NCBI RefSeq assembly: GCF_002549775.1
Contig: NZ_NMTR01000021.1
Coordinates: 682,001-746,000 of the forward strand
DNA length: 64,000 nt
DNA from: Faecalibacterium langellae
GTDB taxonomy: Bacteria; Bacillota; Clostridia; Oscillospirales; Ruminococcaceae
Direction of reading: 5' to 3'
Shown: in pieces, positions 11,088 through 19,480 of the stretch
How positions within the stretch are numbered: the first letter of the stretch is position 1
Layout of the letters: each line of letters opens with the position of its first letter
Made by a program: the position numbers and the translations under genes
The notes under the pieces: generated by a model
Told to the model about the DNA's origin: nothing
Database searches by the model: none
Seen by the model: only the letters and a program-made list of their open reading frames with translations

Positions 11088-11561
11088 ATGCGTACATTTC
11101 AGGCTGCGGCTGCCGTGTTCTGCCTGGCCTGTATCTGCACCGAAACGGTGACCCTTCTGGTGGGCAGCGGCTGGGCGCGCAGATGCATAAAAGCATTGGC
11201 CGGGCTATATATTCTAATAGTCCTTCTGCAGCTCCTTCCGTCTGCCCGGACGGAACTCGGCAAATGGACGGTGCCTCAAAGCACACCGGTCAGTCTGCCC
11301 GGGCTGGAAGACCAGATCCTTGCCGATGCGCAAAGCCGCCTGGAAGCCCAGCTGGAGTCCGAGTGCCGGCAACAGTTCGGGCTGGACGCTGTGATCCGGG
11401 TCATACTGGAACAGGACGGGCAGACGCTGCAGGCCGTGCAGGCGTCCATGACCGTGCCCGCCGGGAGCAGCACCGCCCTGTGCCGGGAAGCCGCCGATTA
11501 TCTTCAGCAGCGGCTTGGCGTGGAGCCGAGCCTGCAGACCGAGGAGGAGACGGGAACATGA
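11088..11561 (+). CDS. spoIIIAF: Stage III sporulation protein AF
   Basis: 157-aa membrane-anchored protein of the SpoIIIA complex, with two N-terminal transmembrane helices (about residues 5-20 and 35-52) and a soluble C-terminal domain that carries the ring-building-motif type fold in this family. Starts four bases after spoIIIAE and overlaps spoIIIAG by four bases. Identified by operon position and topology; sequence conservation in this family is low. Confidence 0.82.
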   Translation: MRTFQAAAAVFCLACICTETVTLLVGSGWARRCIKALAGLYILIVLLQLLPSARTELGKWTVPQSTPVSLPGLEDQILADAQSRLEAQLESECRQQFGLDAVIRVILEQDGQTLQAVQASMTVPAGSSTALCREAADYLQQRLGVEPSLQTEEETGT

Positions 11562-12055
11562 AAAACGGACGTTTCACCCTGCCGGAAAAACTGCAGGGTA
11601 AACAGGGACGCACCCTGCTTGCGGTGGGGATCGGCTTTCTGGCCATGGTGCTGATCCTGCTTTCCGAGCTTTTCCCGGCCCGGCAGACAACGGCTGCTGC
11701 GGGCGAACCGCTGGATACCGCAGCATATCAGACGCAGCTGGAGCAGCGGCTGGAAACGCTCGTCTCCCAGATGAGCGGCGCAGGCAAAACAACGGTGATG
11801 GTCACATTGGAAACGGGTGAGGAGTCGGTCTATGCAGTGGACACGCAGTCCGGGGAACTGCAGACGCAGAATACACATGTCCTGCTCGACGACGGTTCCG
11901 CCCTGACCGAGACGGTGTACCTGCCGCAGGTGCAGGGCGTTGCCGTCCTGTGCGAGGGCGGGGGAGACGTCCGGGTGGCCGCGCGCATCACGGAGATGAT
12001 CGGCGCGCTGCTGGACCTGCCGTCCAATCGCATCTGTGTGGAACAACGCCGCTGA
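11558..12055 (+). CDS. spoIIIAG: Stage III sporulation protein AG
   Basis: Single-pass membrane protein whose extracytoplasmic domain forms a large ring in the SpoIIIA channel. 165 aa: cytoplasmic N-terminus, one transmembrane helix (about residues 20-41), then the ring-building domain with LEQRLETLVSQMSGAGKTTVMV and a C-terminal RITEMIGALLDLP segment typical of the family. Shorter than the Bacillus protein. ATG 11558 overlaps the spoIIIAF stop. Confidence 0.9.
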   Translation: MKNGRFTLPEKLQGKQGRTLLAVGIGFLAMVLILLSELFPARQTTAAAGEPLDTAAYQTQLEQRLETLVSQMSGAGKTTVMVTLETGEESVYAVDTQSGELQTQNTHVLLDDGSALTETVYLPQVQGVAVLCEGGGDVRVAARITEMIGALLDLPSNRICVEQRR

Positions 12056-12113
12056 CAAGCGGGCAAACAGGCTGTTCCGTTTTTTTGAACCGTGAGAAAA
12101 GGAGGAACTTTTC

Positions 12114-12734
12114 ATGAGAGCACTTTCCCAGAACACCCGTCGGGCCACTGCCGTCACGCTGGCAGCTGCCCTGCTGATCGCCGTCTACCTGAACTGGCAG
12201 TACGCCCGCACCGGCTCCATTGAAACGGAAGAAACGGCGCAGATGGTCGCGGCATCGGTGGAGGAGCCGGTCCAGGCCGAAGCGATTTTGGATGAGCTGC
12301 CCACCGAGGCGGAAGCGGTTTCCAGCGCAAACAAGAACTACGGCGAGGCGCAGCTGGTCAGCGTGGCCAGCGACAGCGGCGCGAAGTTCTTTGAGCAGGC
12401 CCGGCTCAAGCGGGAAAAGGCGCACGATGAAGCGCTGGATACCATCCGCAAGACCATGAAGTCTTCCTCACTTTCTGCAGAAGAAAAGAAGGAATACACC
12501 GACCAGATGACCGCCGGGCTGGAAGACCTGAACGCCGAGAACGAGATCGAGACCCTCATCAAGGCAAAAGGCTTTGCGGACTGCCTGTGCTTTCTGCAGT
12601 CCGGCCGGGCCGACCTGACTGTGATGACCTCCGGCGAGCCGCTCACGGCTGCACAGGTGGCACAGATCCGGGATGTGGTGCTGAGCAAGAGCACCGTTCC
12701 GGCTCAGAATATCACCGTGGTGGAGGTGAAATAA
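12114..12734 (+). CDS. spoIIIAH: Stage III sporulation protein AH
   Basis: Mother-cell membrane protein whose extracellular YscJ/FliF-like domain docks with forespore SpoIIQ during engulfment. 206 aa: N-terminal transmembrane helix (residues 11-29, ending NWQYA, a typical SpoIIIAH signature), a linker rich in E and A, then a helical ring-building domain. AAAGGAGG lies seven bases before ATG 12114. Last gene of the operon. No terminator was found before the next promoter. Confidence 0.9.
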   Translation: MRALSQNTRRATAVTLAAALLIAVYLNWQYARTGSIETEETAQMVAASVEEPVQAEAILDELPTEAEAVSSANKNYGEAQLVSVASDSGAKFFEQARLKREKAHDEALDTIRKTMKSSSLSAEEKKEYTDQMTAGLEDLNAENEIETLIKAKGFADCLCFLQSGRADLTVMTSGEPLTAAQVAQIRDVVLSKSTVPAQNITVVEVK

Positions 12735-12774
12735 GTGCCCTGCAGGCCCGGCGGCAGAGTTTTTGAATCAAGTA

Positions 12775-12804
12775 TTGAAATCGAACCCGGATTGATGGTA
12801 TAAT
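12775..12804 (+). promoter_or_regulatory. Promoter for the asp23-nusB-xse-isp-dxs-recN operon
   Basis: -35 TTGAAA (12775-12780), 18-bp spacer, -10 TATAAT (12799-12804) with TGG in front. This is the only strong promoter seen ahead of the 10-kb housekeeping gene string. Confidence 0.8.
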
Positions 12805-12922
12805 AACACTATCAATCGAACGTGATGTTGTCCTGCGTATCCCATGGATCATTTCAGGCAGGACCATTTCAAACAGAAAAGGGCGGGCGTTCCGGCCCCG
12901 CTCTTGAATGGAGGACAACACA

Positions 12923-13294
12923 ATGGATTTGCAGAATACAGATCTTCAGGGCGGTACCCTTCAGATCTCGACCGAAGTGCTGGCAAAGATCGCACGCTGT
13001 GCTGCGCTGGAGATCGAGGGCGTTGCCGGGGTCTCCTGCGGCAAGCAGAATAAAAAGCTTTCGAACCTGCTGGAGGCTTCCAGCATCCAGACGCCCGTTG
13101 CCGTGGAAATGCGTGACGGCACCGCAACGATCACCCTGCATCTGATGATGCGCTTCGGCGCACGCATCCCCTCTGTGGCAGAAAAGGTGCAGGAGAACGT
13201 GAAGAACGCGGTCCAGAACATGACGAACGTCACGGTGAGCCGTGTCAATCTGGTCATCGCCGGCCTTGCCGATGCAGACGCAGAGCAGCAGTGA
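12923..13294 (+). CDS. Asp23/Gls24 family envelope stress protein (YqhY-like)
   Basis: Small Asp23/Gls24-family protein, 123 aa. In Bacillus the homologue yqhY sits in the same place, between the spoIIIA/acc genes and nusB, and is linked to fatty-acid synthesis control. Seen: GGTLQISTEVLAKIARCAALEIEGV and the closing VNLVIAGL, both typical of the family. Start 12923 is chosen over 12908 because GGAGG lies eight bases upstream of it. The accB and accC genes that lie here in Bacillus are absent. Confidence 0.88.
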   Translation: MDLQNTDLQGGTLQISTEVLAKIARCAALEIEGVAGVSCGKQNKKLSNLLEASSIQTPVAVEMRDGTATITLHLMMRFGARIPSVAEKVQENVKNAVQNMTNVTVSRVNLVIAGLADADAEQQ

Positions 13295-13375
13295 CCCTTT
13301 TAGAGACCGAATAGAAAATGACCGATCCTCCCCGCCGCTTCGGATGGGGAGGGTTCGTGTTGCGAGAGGAATAGT

Positions 13376-13822
13376 ATGGAAAACATTTTGCCCCGTAGAG
13401 AAGCACGCGAGAATGCCTTTTTGCTGGCATTTTCGCAGACCTTTGGCGATGTGCCGCTGGCCGAGGCCATCCTGAACCACGAAGAAAACGACGAAGACCA
13501 CCCGGTGGACGGCTTCAGCAAGCACCTGCTGAACGCTTACTACGACCACTCGGCTGAGGTGGACGACGAGATCCGTGCGCACCTGCGCAACTGGACGATG
13601 GAGCGCCTGCCCCGCGTGAGCCTGACGGTGCTGCGCCTGGCCATTGCCGAAATGCTGTTTGGCGGCGAGAACAAGCCCGGCGTTGCCATCAACGAGGCCG
13701 TTGAACTGACGAAGAAATATGGTGCCGACGAAGATTATCAGTTCGTGAACGGCCTGCTTGGCGCAGTGGCCCGCGACCACGGTCTGAACGACGAAGCCGC
13801 AGCGGAGTCGGCTGAACAGTGA
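13376..13822 (+). CDS. nusB: Transcription antitermination factor NusB
   Basis: RNA-binding factor that acts with NusE (S10) in antitermination of rRNA operons. 148 aa, all-helical family. Seen: REARENAFLLAFSQ at the N-terminus, ERLPRVSLTVLRLAIAEML in the middle, and KPGVAINEAVELTKKYG with FVNGLLGAVAR at the end, all family hallmarks. Overlaps the next gene (GTGA). Confidence 0.93.
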   Translation: MENILPRREARENAFLLAFSQTFGDVPLAEAILNHEENDEDHPVDGFSKHLLNAYYDHSAEVDDEIRAHLRNWTMERLPRVSLTVLRLAIAEMLFGGENKPGVAINEAVELTKKYGADEDYQFVNGLLGAVARDHGLNDEAAAESAEQ

Positions 13823-14760
13823 GCCGTTATACGCTTGGGATCGACACGAGCAACTATGCAACCTCTCTGGCGGTGTTTGACACAGCCGGAGAGGTTGTTT
13901 GTGCAAAGAAGCGCTTTTTGCCGGTCAAGGCGGGCCAGCTTGGTCTGCGGCAGAGCGATGCGCTGTTCCACCACACGGCGGCCCTGCCGGAGATGCTGCA
14001 GCAGCTTGCACAGGAGTTCGACCTGACAAAGATCGAAGCCGTGGGCGTATCCCAGAAGCCGCGCCCGGCCGAGGGCAGCTACATGCCCTGCTTTCTGGCA
14101 GGCGTCAGCGCCGCGACCGCCTTTGCAAAGGCGCGGGACATCCCGCTCGTGCTGACGACCCATCAGCAGGGCCATGCGGCCGCTGCGCTGTTCGCCGCCA
14201 AAGGAGAACAGCTGTTCCGGGAAAAGGTCCTGCTGTTCCACATCTCCGGCGGCACCACCGATCTGCTTTTGTGCGACCAGGTGCGCCAGATCACGCCCCT
14301 TGGCACCAGCACCGATCTTTATGCCGGCCAGGCCGTGGACCGTGTGGGCGTCAAGCTGGGCTTTGCCTTCCCGGCGGGTGCCGAGGTCTCGCGCCTTGCC
14401 GCCCAGTGCACCGAGGAGATCAAGCCGAAGTCCAGCGTGAAGGGGATGCAGTGCAGCCTTTCCGGGCTGGAGAACCAGTGCAATGCGCTGCTGACAGCGG
14501 GCAAAAGCCCGGAGTATGTCTGCAAATACTGCCTGCTCTGCGTGGCCGATACGGTGGTCAAGATGACCAAAGCCGCCCAGAAGGAATACCCCGGCCTGCC
14601 GGTGGTCTGCGCAGGCGGTGTCATGAGCAGTGACATCATCCACAGCTGGGTGAACAAGCGCCTGCCCGGTGTCTATTTCGTGCCGGGGCAGTATTCCAGC
14701 GATAACGCCATCGGCGTGTCGATCCTTGCTGCGCGGGAGGCCGGGCTATGGCTGAAGTGA
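13819..14760 (+). CDS. TsaD/Kae1-family paralogue (ASKHA fold)
   Basis: 313-aa protein of the Kae1/TsaD superfamily, formerly annotated as O-sialoglycoprotein endopeptidase. Seen: GIDTSNYATSLAV phosphate-binding motif at the N-terminus, the metal-binding HxxxH (H115, H119), and the LFHISGGTTDL and DNAIGVSILA regions. It is a paralogue and probably not the t6A enzyme itself: TsaD proper is longer and has a GxTxDDAxGEAxDK motif that is altered here (AGQAVDRVG). It starts with GTG overlapping nusB and ends just before xseA, so it is part of the operon. Function unproven. Confidence 0.75.
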   Translation: MSRYTLGIDTSNYATSLAVFDTAGEVVCAKKRFLPVKAGQLGLRQSDALFHHTAALPEMLQQLAQEFDLTKIEAVGVSQKPRPAEGSYMPCFLAGVSAATAFAKARDIPLVLTTHQQGHAAAALFAAKGEQLFREKVLLFHISGGTTDLLLCDQVRQITPLGTSTDLYAGQAVDRVGVKLGFAFPAGAEVSRLAAQCTEEIKPKSSVKGMQCSLSGLENQCNALLTAGKSPEYVCKYCLLCVADTVVKMTKAAQKEYPGLPVVCAGGVMSSDIIHSWVNKRLPGVYFVPGQYSSDNAIGVSILAAREAGLWLK

Positions 14761-15962
14761 TCTCGGTCTCTGCGCTGAACCGTTATGTCAAAATGCGTCT
14801 GGACGCCGACGATGTGCTGTTCGATCTGGCCCTGCGGGGCGAGATCGCAAACTTTGTGCAGAATGCCCGCAGCGGTCACTGCTATTTCACCCTGCGGGAC
14901 GATGCCTGCAGCGTGAAGGCCGTGATGTTCCGCTCGGATGCTGCCCGGCTTGCGTTCCGCCCCCAGGAGGGGATGCGGGTCGTGGTGCGCTGCCGTGCAA
15001 CGCTGTATGAGCGTGACGGCGCGTTCCAGCTGTACGTCAACGCAATGTTCCCGGACGGCATGGGGGCGGCCCAGCTTGCACTGGAACAGCTCAAGGAGAA
15101 GCTTGCCAAGGAAGGCCTTTTTGACCCGGAGCACAAAAAGCCGCTGCCTGCATTTCCGCAGTGCATCGGCGTCGTGACCAGCAAGACCGGTGCGGCACTG
15201 CAGGACATCCGCAACGTCATCGGCCGCCGCTGGCCGGCCGCGAAGCTGCTGCTCTGCCCGGTGACGGTGCAGGGCTTTGAAGCGGCCCAGCAGGTGGCGG
15301 ACGCCATCCGCAGGCTGGACCAGCGCCGGGATGTGGACGAGATCATTGTGGCGCGCGGCGGCGGCAGCCGGGAAGACCTGTGGGTGTTCAACGCGGAGGT
15401 GATCGCCCGGGCAGCCTTCCGCTGCAAAAAGCCGCTCATCAGCGCCATTGGCCACGAGATCGACTATACGATCCTGGACTTCGTGGCCGACCAACGCGCG
15501 CCGACGCCCTCGGCCGCCGCAGAGCTGGCCGTGCCGGACCGCGCCGAGCAAAAAAGAATTTTGCTGGAATTACAACAAAATATTCGCAAAAATATGCAAA
15601 ATCGTCTCGATTTATGCTATAATGGTCTGGAACAATACAACTATGTGTTGGAACAACACCTGCCGGACCGCCTGCTGCAGAAAAATGCGGCAGCACTGCA
15701 GCAGCTGCAGGACAGTATCCGCGCGCAGCTGCGTGAAAAAGAAACGGATGCTTCGCGGCAGCTGCAGCATGCGGCCGTTCTGGCGGATTCCCTGAACCCG
15801 TATCGCGTGCTGGCACGCGGCTATGCGATGATGACCACCGAAAAGGGAAAGATTTTGTCCGAGGGGGCCTTGCAGCCGGAGCAGACGGTCTATATTCGAA
15901 GCGCTTCCCGCCGCGCAAGATGCCGGGTGGAAGCAGTGGAGGAACTCAATGAAAACACCTAA
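14748..15962 (+). CDS. xseA: Exodeoxyribonuclease VII large subunit
   Basis: Large subunit of ExoVII, which degrades single-stranded DNA from both ends. 404 aa. Seen: N-terminal OB fold (GHCYFTLRDD), then the catalytic core with GVVTSKTGAALQDI, ARGGGSREDLWVFN, and IGHEIDYTILDFVAD, all conserved in XseA. The C-terminal coiled-coil follows. The stretch at 15551-15625 is markedly AT-rich compared with the rest of the gene. Overlaps both neighbours. Confidence 0.93.
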   Translation: MAEVISVSALNRYVKMRLDADDVLFDLALRGEIANFVQNARSGHCYFTLRDDACSVKAVMFRSDAARLAFRPQEGMRVVVRCRATLYERDGAFQLYVNAMFPDGMGAAQLALEQLKEKLAKEGLFDPEHKKPLPAFPQCIGVVTSKTGAALQDIRNVIGRRWPAAKLLLCPVTVQGFEAAQQVADAIRRLDQRRDVDEIIVARGGGSREDLWVFNAEVIARAAFRCKKPLISAIGHEIDYTILDFVADQRAPTPSAAAELAVPDRAEQKRILLELQQNIRKNMQNRLDLCYNGLEQYNYVLEQHLPDRLLQKNAAALQQLQDSIRAQLREKETDASRQLQHAAVLADSLNPYRVLARGYAMMTTEKGKILSEGALQPEQTVYIRSASRRARCRVEAVEELNENT

Positions 15963-16173
15963 AAGTTTTGAGGAAGGCATGGAACGCCTGAATGGTGTTC
16001 TTGCAAAGATGCAAAGCGAAGAAACCACCCTTGCAGACTCCGTCAAGCTCTATGCCGAGGCGGCGGCGCTGATGGAATACTGCCGCGCTGCGCTGGAAAA
16101 GACCTCGCTCCAGATCGAGGAGATCGACGCAAAGCTTGCGCAGTCCGCGCCGGACAGCGGGGAGGAAGACTGA
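15949..16173 (+). CDS. xseB: Exodeoxyribonuclease VII small subunit
   Basis: Small subunit of ExoVII, 74 aa, forming helical arms on XseA. Seen: SFEEGMERLNGVLAKMQSEETTLADSVKLY, close to the family's FEEALEELE-IV--LE-G---LEESL--YEEG pattern. Overlaps the end of xseA by 14 bases and the start of ispA by one base (TGATG). Confidence 0.93.
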   Translation: MKTPKSFEEGMERLNGVLAKMQSEETTLADSVKLYAEAAALMEYCRAALEKTSLQIEEIDAKLAQSAPDSGEED

Positions 16174-17054
16174 TGGAATACAAAGCGCAATACGAAGCCT
16201 ATCTCGCGCAGGCATCAAAGGCACTGGATGCAGCCTGTGGGCAGTTCCTGCCGGAGACGTCCGAGGTCTGCCGTGCGGCACGCTACAGCCTGCTGGGCGG
16301 CGGCAAGCGCATCCGCGCTGTGCTGGTGCTGAGCGTCTGCGACCTGCTGGGCGGCGACAAGGCCGCAGCCGGGCAGTTTGCGGCGGCTGTGGAGATGCTG
16401 CACTGCTATTCACTGATCCACGACGACCTGCCCTGCATGGACAACGACGACCTGCGCCGTGGGCGGCCTTCCTGCCACAAGGCCTTTGATGAGGCCACTG
16501 CCATGCTGGCAGGGGATGTGCTGCTGACCGAAGCCTTTGAGGTGGTCGCGAACGCACCTGCGTCGGCGCAGGCCTGCGTTCGGGCAGCCCGGGCGTTGGG
16601 CGCCGGTGCCGGCAGCCGCGGCATGGTCTATGGGCAGGAGCTGGATTTAAAATATGAGGCACTTGCCGCCACCGAGGACCAGCTGCGGCTGATCCACCGC
16701 AACAAGACCGGCGCGCTGATCAACGCGGCCGTCCAGATGGGGGCCGCTGCCGCAGAGGCCGACACCGAGACCTGCCGTGTGCTGGAAGCCTATGCCTACG
16801 GTCTGGGGCTCGTGTTCCAGATCGTGGACGATGTGCTGGACGTCACCAGCACGCCGGAACAGCTGGGCAAACCCATCGGCAGCGACAGCGAAAACGGCAA
16901 AACGACCTTTGCCACCCTGTACGGTGTGCAGGGTGCAATGGACCTTGCACAAAAACTCAACGCCGAGACCTGCGCGCAGCTGCACAGCCATTTTGGCACA
17001 AAAGCGGCGTTTCTGGAGCAGCTGGCACAGCAGCTTCTGGTGCGCAAAAGCTGA
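16173..17054 (+). CDS. ispA: Farnesyl/geranyl diphosphate synthase (polyprenyl synthetase)
   Basis: Makes short-chain isoprenyl diphosphates from IPP and DMAPP. 293 aa. Seen: the first aspartate-rich motif HDDLPCMDNDD (D84, D85 and following), GGGKRIRAVL, and the second motif DDVLD at about residues 219-223. The insertion between the aspartates of the first motif fits bacterial FPP synthases. Sits beside dxs, the first enzyme of the MEP route that supplies its substrates. Confidence 0.93.
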   Translation: MEYKAQYEAYLAQASKALDAACGQFLPETSEVCRAARYSLLGGGKRIRAVLVLSVCDLLGGDKAAAGQFAAAVEMLHCYSLIHDDLPCMDNDDLRRGRPSCHKAFDEATAMLAGDVLLTEAFEVVANAPASAQACVRAARALGAGAGSRGMVYGQELDLKYEALAATEDQLRLIHRNKTGALINAAVQMGAAAAEADTETCRVLEAYAYGLGLVFQIVDDVLDVTSTPEQLGKPIGSDSENGKTTFATLYGVQGAMDLAQKLNAETCAQLHSHFGTKAAFLEQLAQQLLVRKS

Positions 17055-17085
17055 TCCCCCGATCAAATCATAAAGGAAGATGATT

Positions 17086-17553
17086 ATGCAGTTCATTCAC
17101 GAGATCTTTTCGTTCAATCCGATCCTTACCGTATCGCTTCTGGGCTGGTTCGTGGCACAGGTGCTGAAGACCCTCATCAACTTTATCCTGCTGGGCAAAT
17201 TCCAGCTGGAGCGCATGTGGGGCGACGGCGGCATGCCCAGCGCCCACAGTGCGACCGTCTGCGCCATGGTGATCGCAACGGCACGCTGCGAGGGTGTCAA
17301 TTCTGCCATTTTCGCCGTGGCAAGCGTGGTCGCCATCATCACGATGCACGACGCCATGGGCGTGCGCCACGAGACTGGCGAACAGGCGAAGGTGCTGAAC
17401 CAGATGATCGCGCAGTGGATCGACGTGAGCGAGAAAAACGCGCCCTTCCTGCAGAACATGCACCTGAAGGAAATGGTCGGTCACACGCCCCTGCAGGTCG
17501 TGGCGGGTGTTCTGGTCGGCGTGGCGGTCGGCCTTCTGTACCCGATCGCGTAA
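17086..17553 (+). CDS. Divergent PAP2 family membrane protein (DUF212, YuiD-like)
   Basis: 155-aa membrane protein of the DUF212 family, related to PAP2 acid phosphatases. Seen: GDGGMPSAHSATVCA and HDAMGVRHETGEQA, which match the conserved PSxHS and VRxxxGxQA-type signatures of the family; three to four hydrophobic helices. Between ispA and dxs, a role on isoprenyl phosphates is tempting but unproven. Start 17086 is preferred over 17080 because AAGGA lies eight bases upstream. Confidence 0.82.
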   Translation: MQFIHEIFSFNPILTVSLLGWFVAQVLKTLINFILLGKFQLERMWGDGGMPSAHSATVCAMVIATARCEGVNSAIFAVASVVAIITMHDAMGVRHETGEQAKVLNQMIAQWIDVSEKNAPFLQNMHLKEMVGHTPLQVVAGVLVGVAVGLLYPIA

Positions 17554-17596
17554 AATGGTCGAACCATCGAAAACTCCTTTTGAAGGATGTGGGATT

Positions 17597-19480
17597 ATGG
17601 GATCATTGCTGCTGGACAGCATTCACCAGCCCAGCGATCTGAAACAGCTGGATCACCAGCAGATCGTGCAGCTGTGCGAGGAGATCCGTCATTTTTTACT
17701 GGAAAACATTTCAAAAACGGGCGGCCACCTGGCCTCGAACCTTGGCACGGTGGAACTGACCGTGGCGCTGCACCGCGTGCTGGAAACGCCGAAGGATGCC
17801 ATCGTCTTTGATGTGGGGCATCAGTGCTACACGCACAAGATCCTCACCGGCCGCAAAGAGCAATTTGATAAGCTTCGTCAGATCGACGGAATTTCCGGCT
17901 TTCCGAACCCGGATGAAAGCGTTCACGACGCGTTCATTGCCGGGCACGGGAACACGGCGCTTTCCCTTGCCATCGGCATGGCCTGGGCCAAAAAGCTGCG
18001 GCACGAGCCGGGCCTTGTGGCGGCCATCATCGGCGACGGTGCGTTCACCGGCGGCATGGTCTACGAAGGCATGAACAACATTGAAAATCTGGACAATCTG
18101 CTCGTGATCCTGAACGACAACAAGATGTCCATTTCCAAAAATGTGGGCGCGCTGGCGCGGTATCTGACCCACCTGCGCACAACGACGGCCTACTATGATG
18201 CAAAAGATAATGTGAGCAGCTTCCTGGACCATGTGCCGGTGGTGGGCACGCCCATGAAAAAGACACTGACCAATGCCAAAACGCTGGTACGCCGTGCCAT
18301 GTATCACTCCACCATGTTTGAGGACATGGGGTTCCAGTACATCGGGCCGGTGGACGGGCATAACGAGGAAGAACTGGAACGGACGCTCCGCACCATCTGT
18401 GGCCGCCCGGGCCCGCATTTTTTGCACGTCGTCACCAAAAAGGGCAAAGGCTACCGGCCCGCCGAGATCAACCCGGGCAGCTACCACGGCGTGTCGGCGT
18501 TTGACCCGGACGGGATGCCGGACCCCGAGGTTGCACCCAAGGAGTCCTTCTCCACAGTGTTTGGCAAGGCACTTGTGAAGGAAGGCGGCGAGGTCGGGAA
18601 CCTGTGCGCCATTACGGCTGCCATGAAATATGGTACCGGCCTGCAGTTCTTTGCCCACAGCCACCCGGAACGGTTCTTTGACGTCGGCATGGCGGAACAG
18701 CATGCGGTGACCTTCGCGGCCGGGCTTGCAAGCCAGGGAATGCTGCCGGTGGTGTGCATCTACTCCACCTTCCTGCAGCGGTCTTACGACCAGATCATCC
18801 ACGACGTGAACCTGCTGAAGGAGAACGTCGTGTTTGCCATCGACCGCGCCGGTTTTGTTCCGGCCGATGGTGAGACCCATCAGGGCATTTATGACCCGGC
18901 CTTCCTGAGCCAGGTCGGCATGCCGATCTATGCGCCTTCCAACTATGCAGAACTGACGTACTGGCTGCATGAACTGCTGCAGGGGGCGTTCCAGGGCCCG
19001 CGCGCCATCCGCTACCCGCGGGGCGGGGAAGATGCAGCACTGGCAAAGCACCCCTGCACCGGGTCGGAATATGATTTCCTGACGAAAAAGGCAGGTACAT
19101 CAATCGTCTTGGTGAGCTATGCGGATGAAATGGCCGAATTGATCGAAGCGGAGCGGAGTTTGAATGAAAATTCGATCGAATGTGATACGCTGAAGCTTGT
19201 AAAGATATATCCCTTTACAGAAAAACTTGTCGAAGACCTGATGAATTATAAAGTCGTGCTGTTTGCAGAGGAATGCATTGCCGTCGGCGGCATTGGCGAG
19301 CATCTGGAGTACGTGCTGCGGCAGAATGGCTGGAATGGACGATTTATCCATCGTGCCGTGCGGGAAGCCCGCCTGCCGCACGCAAGCGTTGCCCAGATCC
19401 GGCAGGCGGTCGGGCTGGACGCAGAGAGCCTGGCCCAGGCTGTGCAGGCTGCGGTTATGAAAGGAGAATTTGAATCGTGA
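17597..19480 (+). CDS. dxs: 1-deoxy-D-xylulose-5-phosphate synthase
   Basis: Thiamine-diphosphate enzyme condensing pyruvate and glyceraldehyde-3-phosphate, the first step of the MEP isoprenoid pathway. 627 aa, the usual length. Seen: GGHLASNLGTVELT, GHQCYTHKILTGR, the ThDP-binding GDGAFTGGMVYEGMNN, DVGMAEQHAVTFAAG with the catalytic glutamate, and RYPRG. Start ATG 17597 has AAGGA nine bases upstream; the frame stays open before it but overlaps the previous gene. A local AT-rich patch lies at about 19125-19265. Stop overlaps tlyA. Confidence 0.95.
   Translation: MGSLLLDSIHQPSDLKQLDHQQIVQLCEEIRHFLLENISKTGGHLASNLGTVELTVALHRVLETPKDAIVFDVGHQCYTHKILTGRKEQFDKLRQIDGISGFPNPDESVHDAFIAGHGNTALSLAIGMAWAKKLRHEPGLVAAIIGDGAFTGGMVYEGMNNIENLDNLLVILNDNKMSISKNVGALARYLTHLRTTTAYYDAKDNVSSFLDHVPVVGTPMKKTLTNAKTLVRRAMYHSTMFEDMGFQYIGPVDGHNEEELERTLRTICGRPGPHFLHVVTKKGKGYRPAEINPGSYHGVSAFDPDGMPDPEVAPKESFSTVFGKALVKEGGEVGNLCAITAAMKYGTGLQFFAHSHPERFFDVGMAEQHAVTFAAGLASQGMLPVVCIYSTFLQRSYDQIIHDVNLLKENVVFAIDRAGFVPADGETHQGIYDPAFLSQVGMPIYAPSNYAELTYWLHELLQGAFQGPRAIRYPRGGEDAALAKHPCTGSEYDFLTKKAGTSIVLVSYADEMAELIEAERSLNENSIECDTLKLVKIYPFTEKLVEDLMNYKVVLFAEECIAVGGIGEHLEYVLRQNGWNGRFIHRAVREARLPHASVAQIRQAVGLDAESLAQAVQAAVMKGEFES

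Noticed and set aside
19125-19265. AT-rich patch inside dxs as a sign of recombination
   Set aside because: The protein alignment pattern looks continuous and the family motifs on both sides are normal; probably local codon choice.
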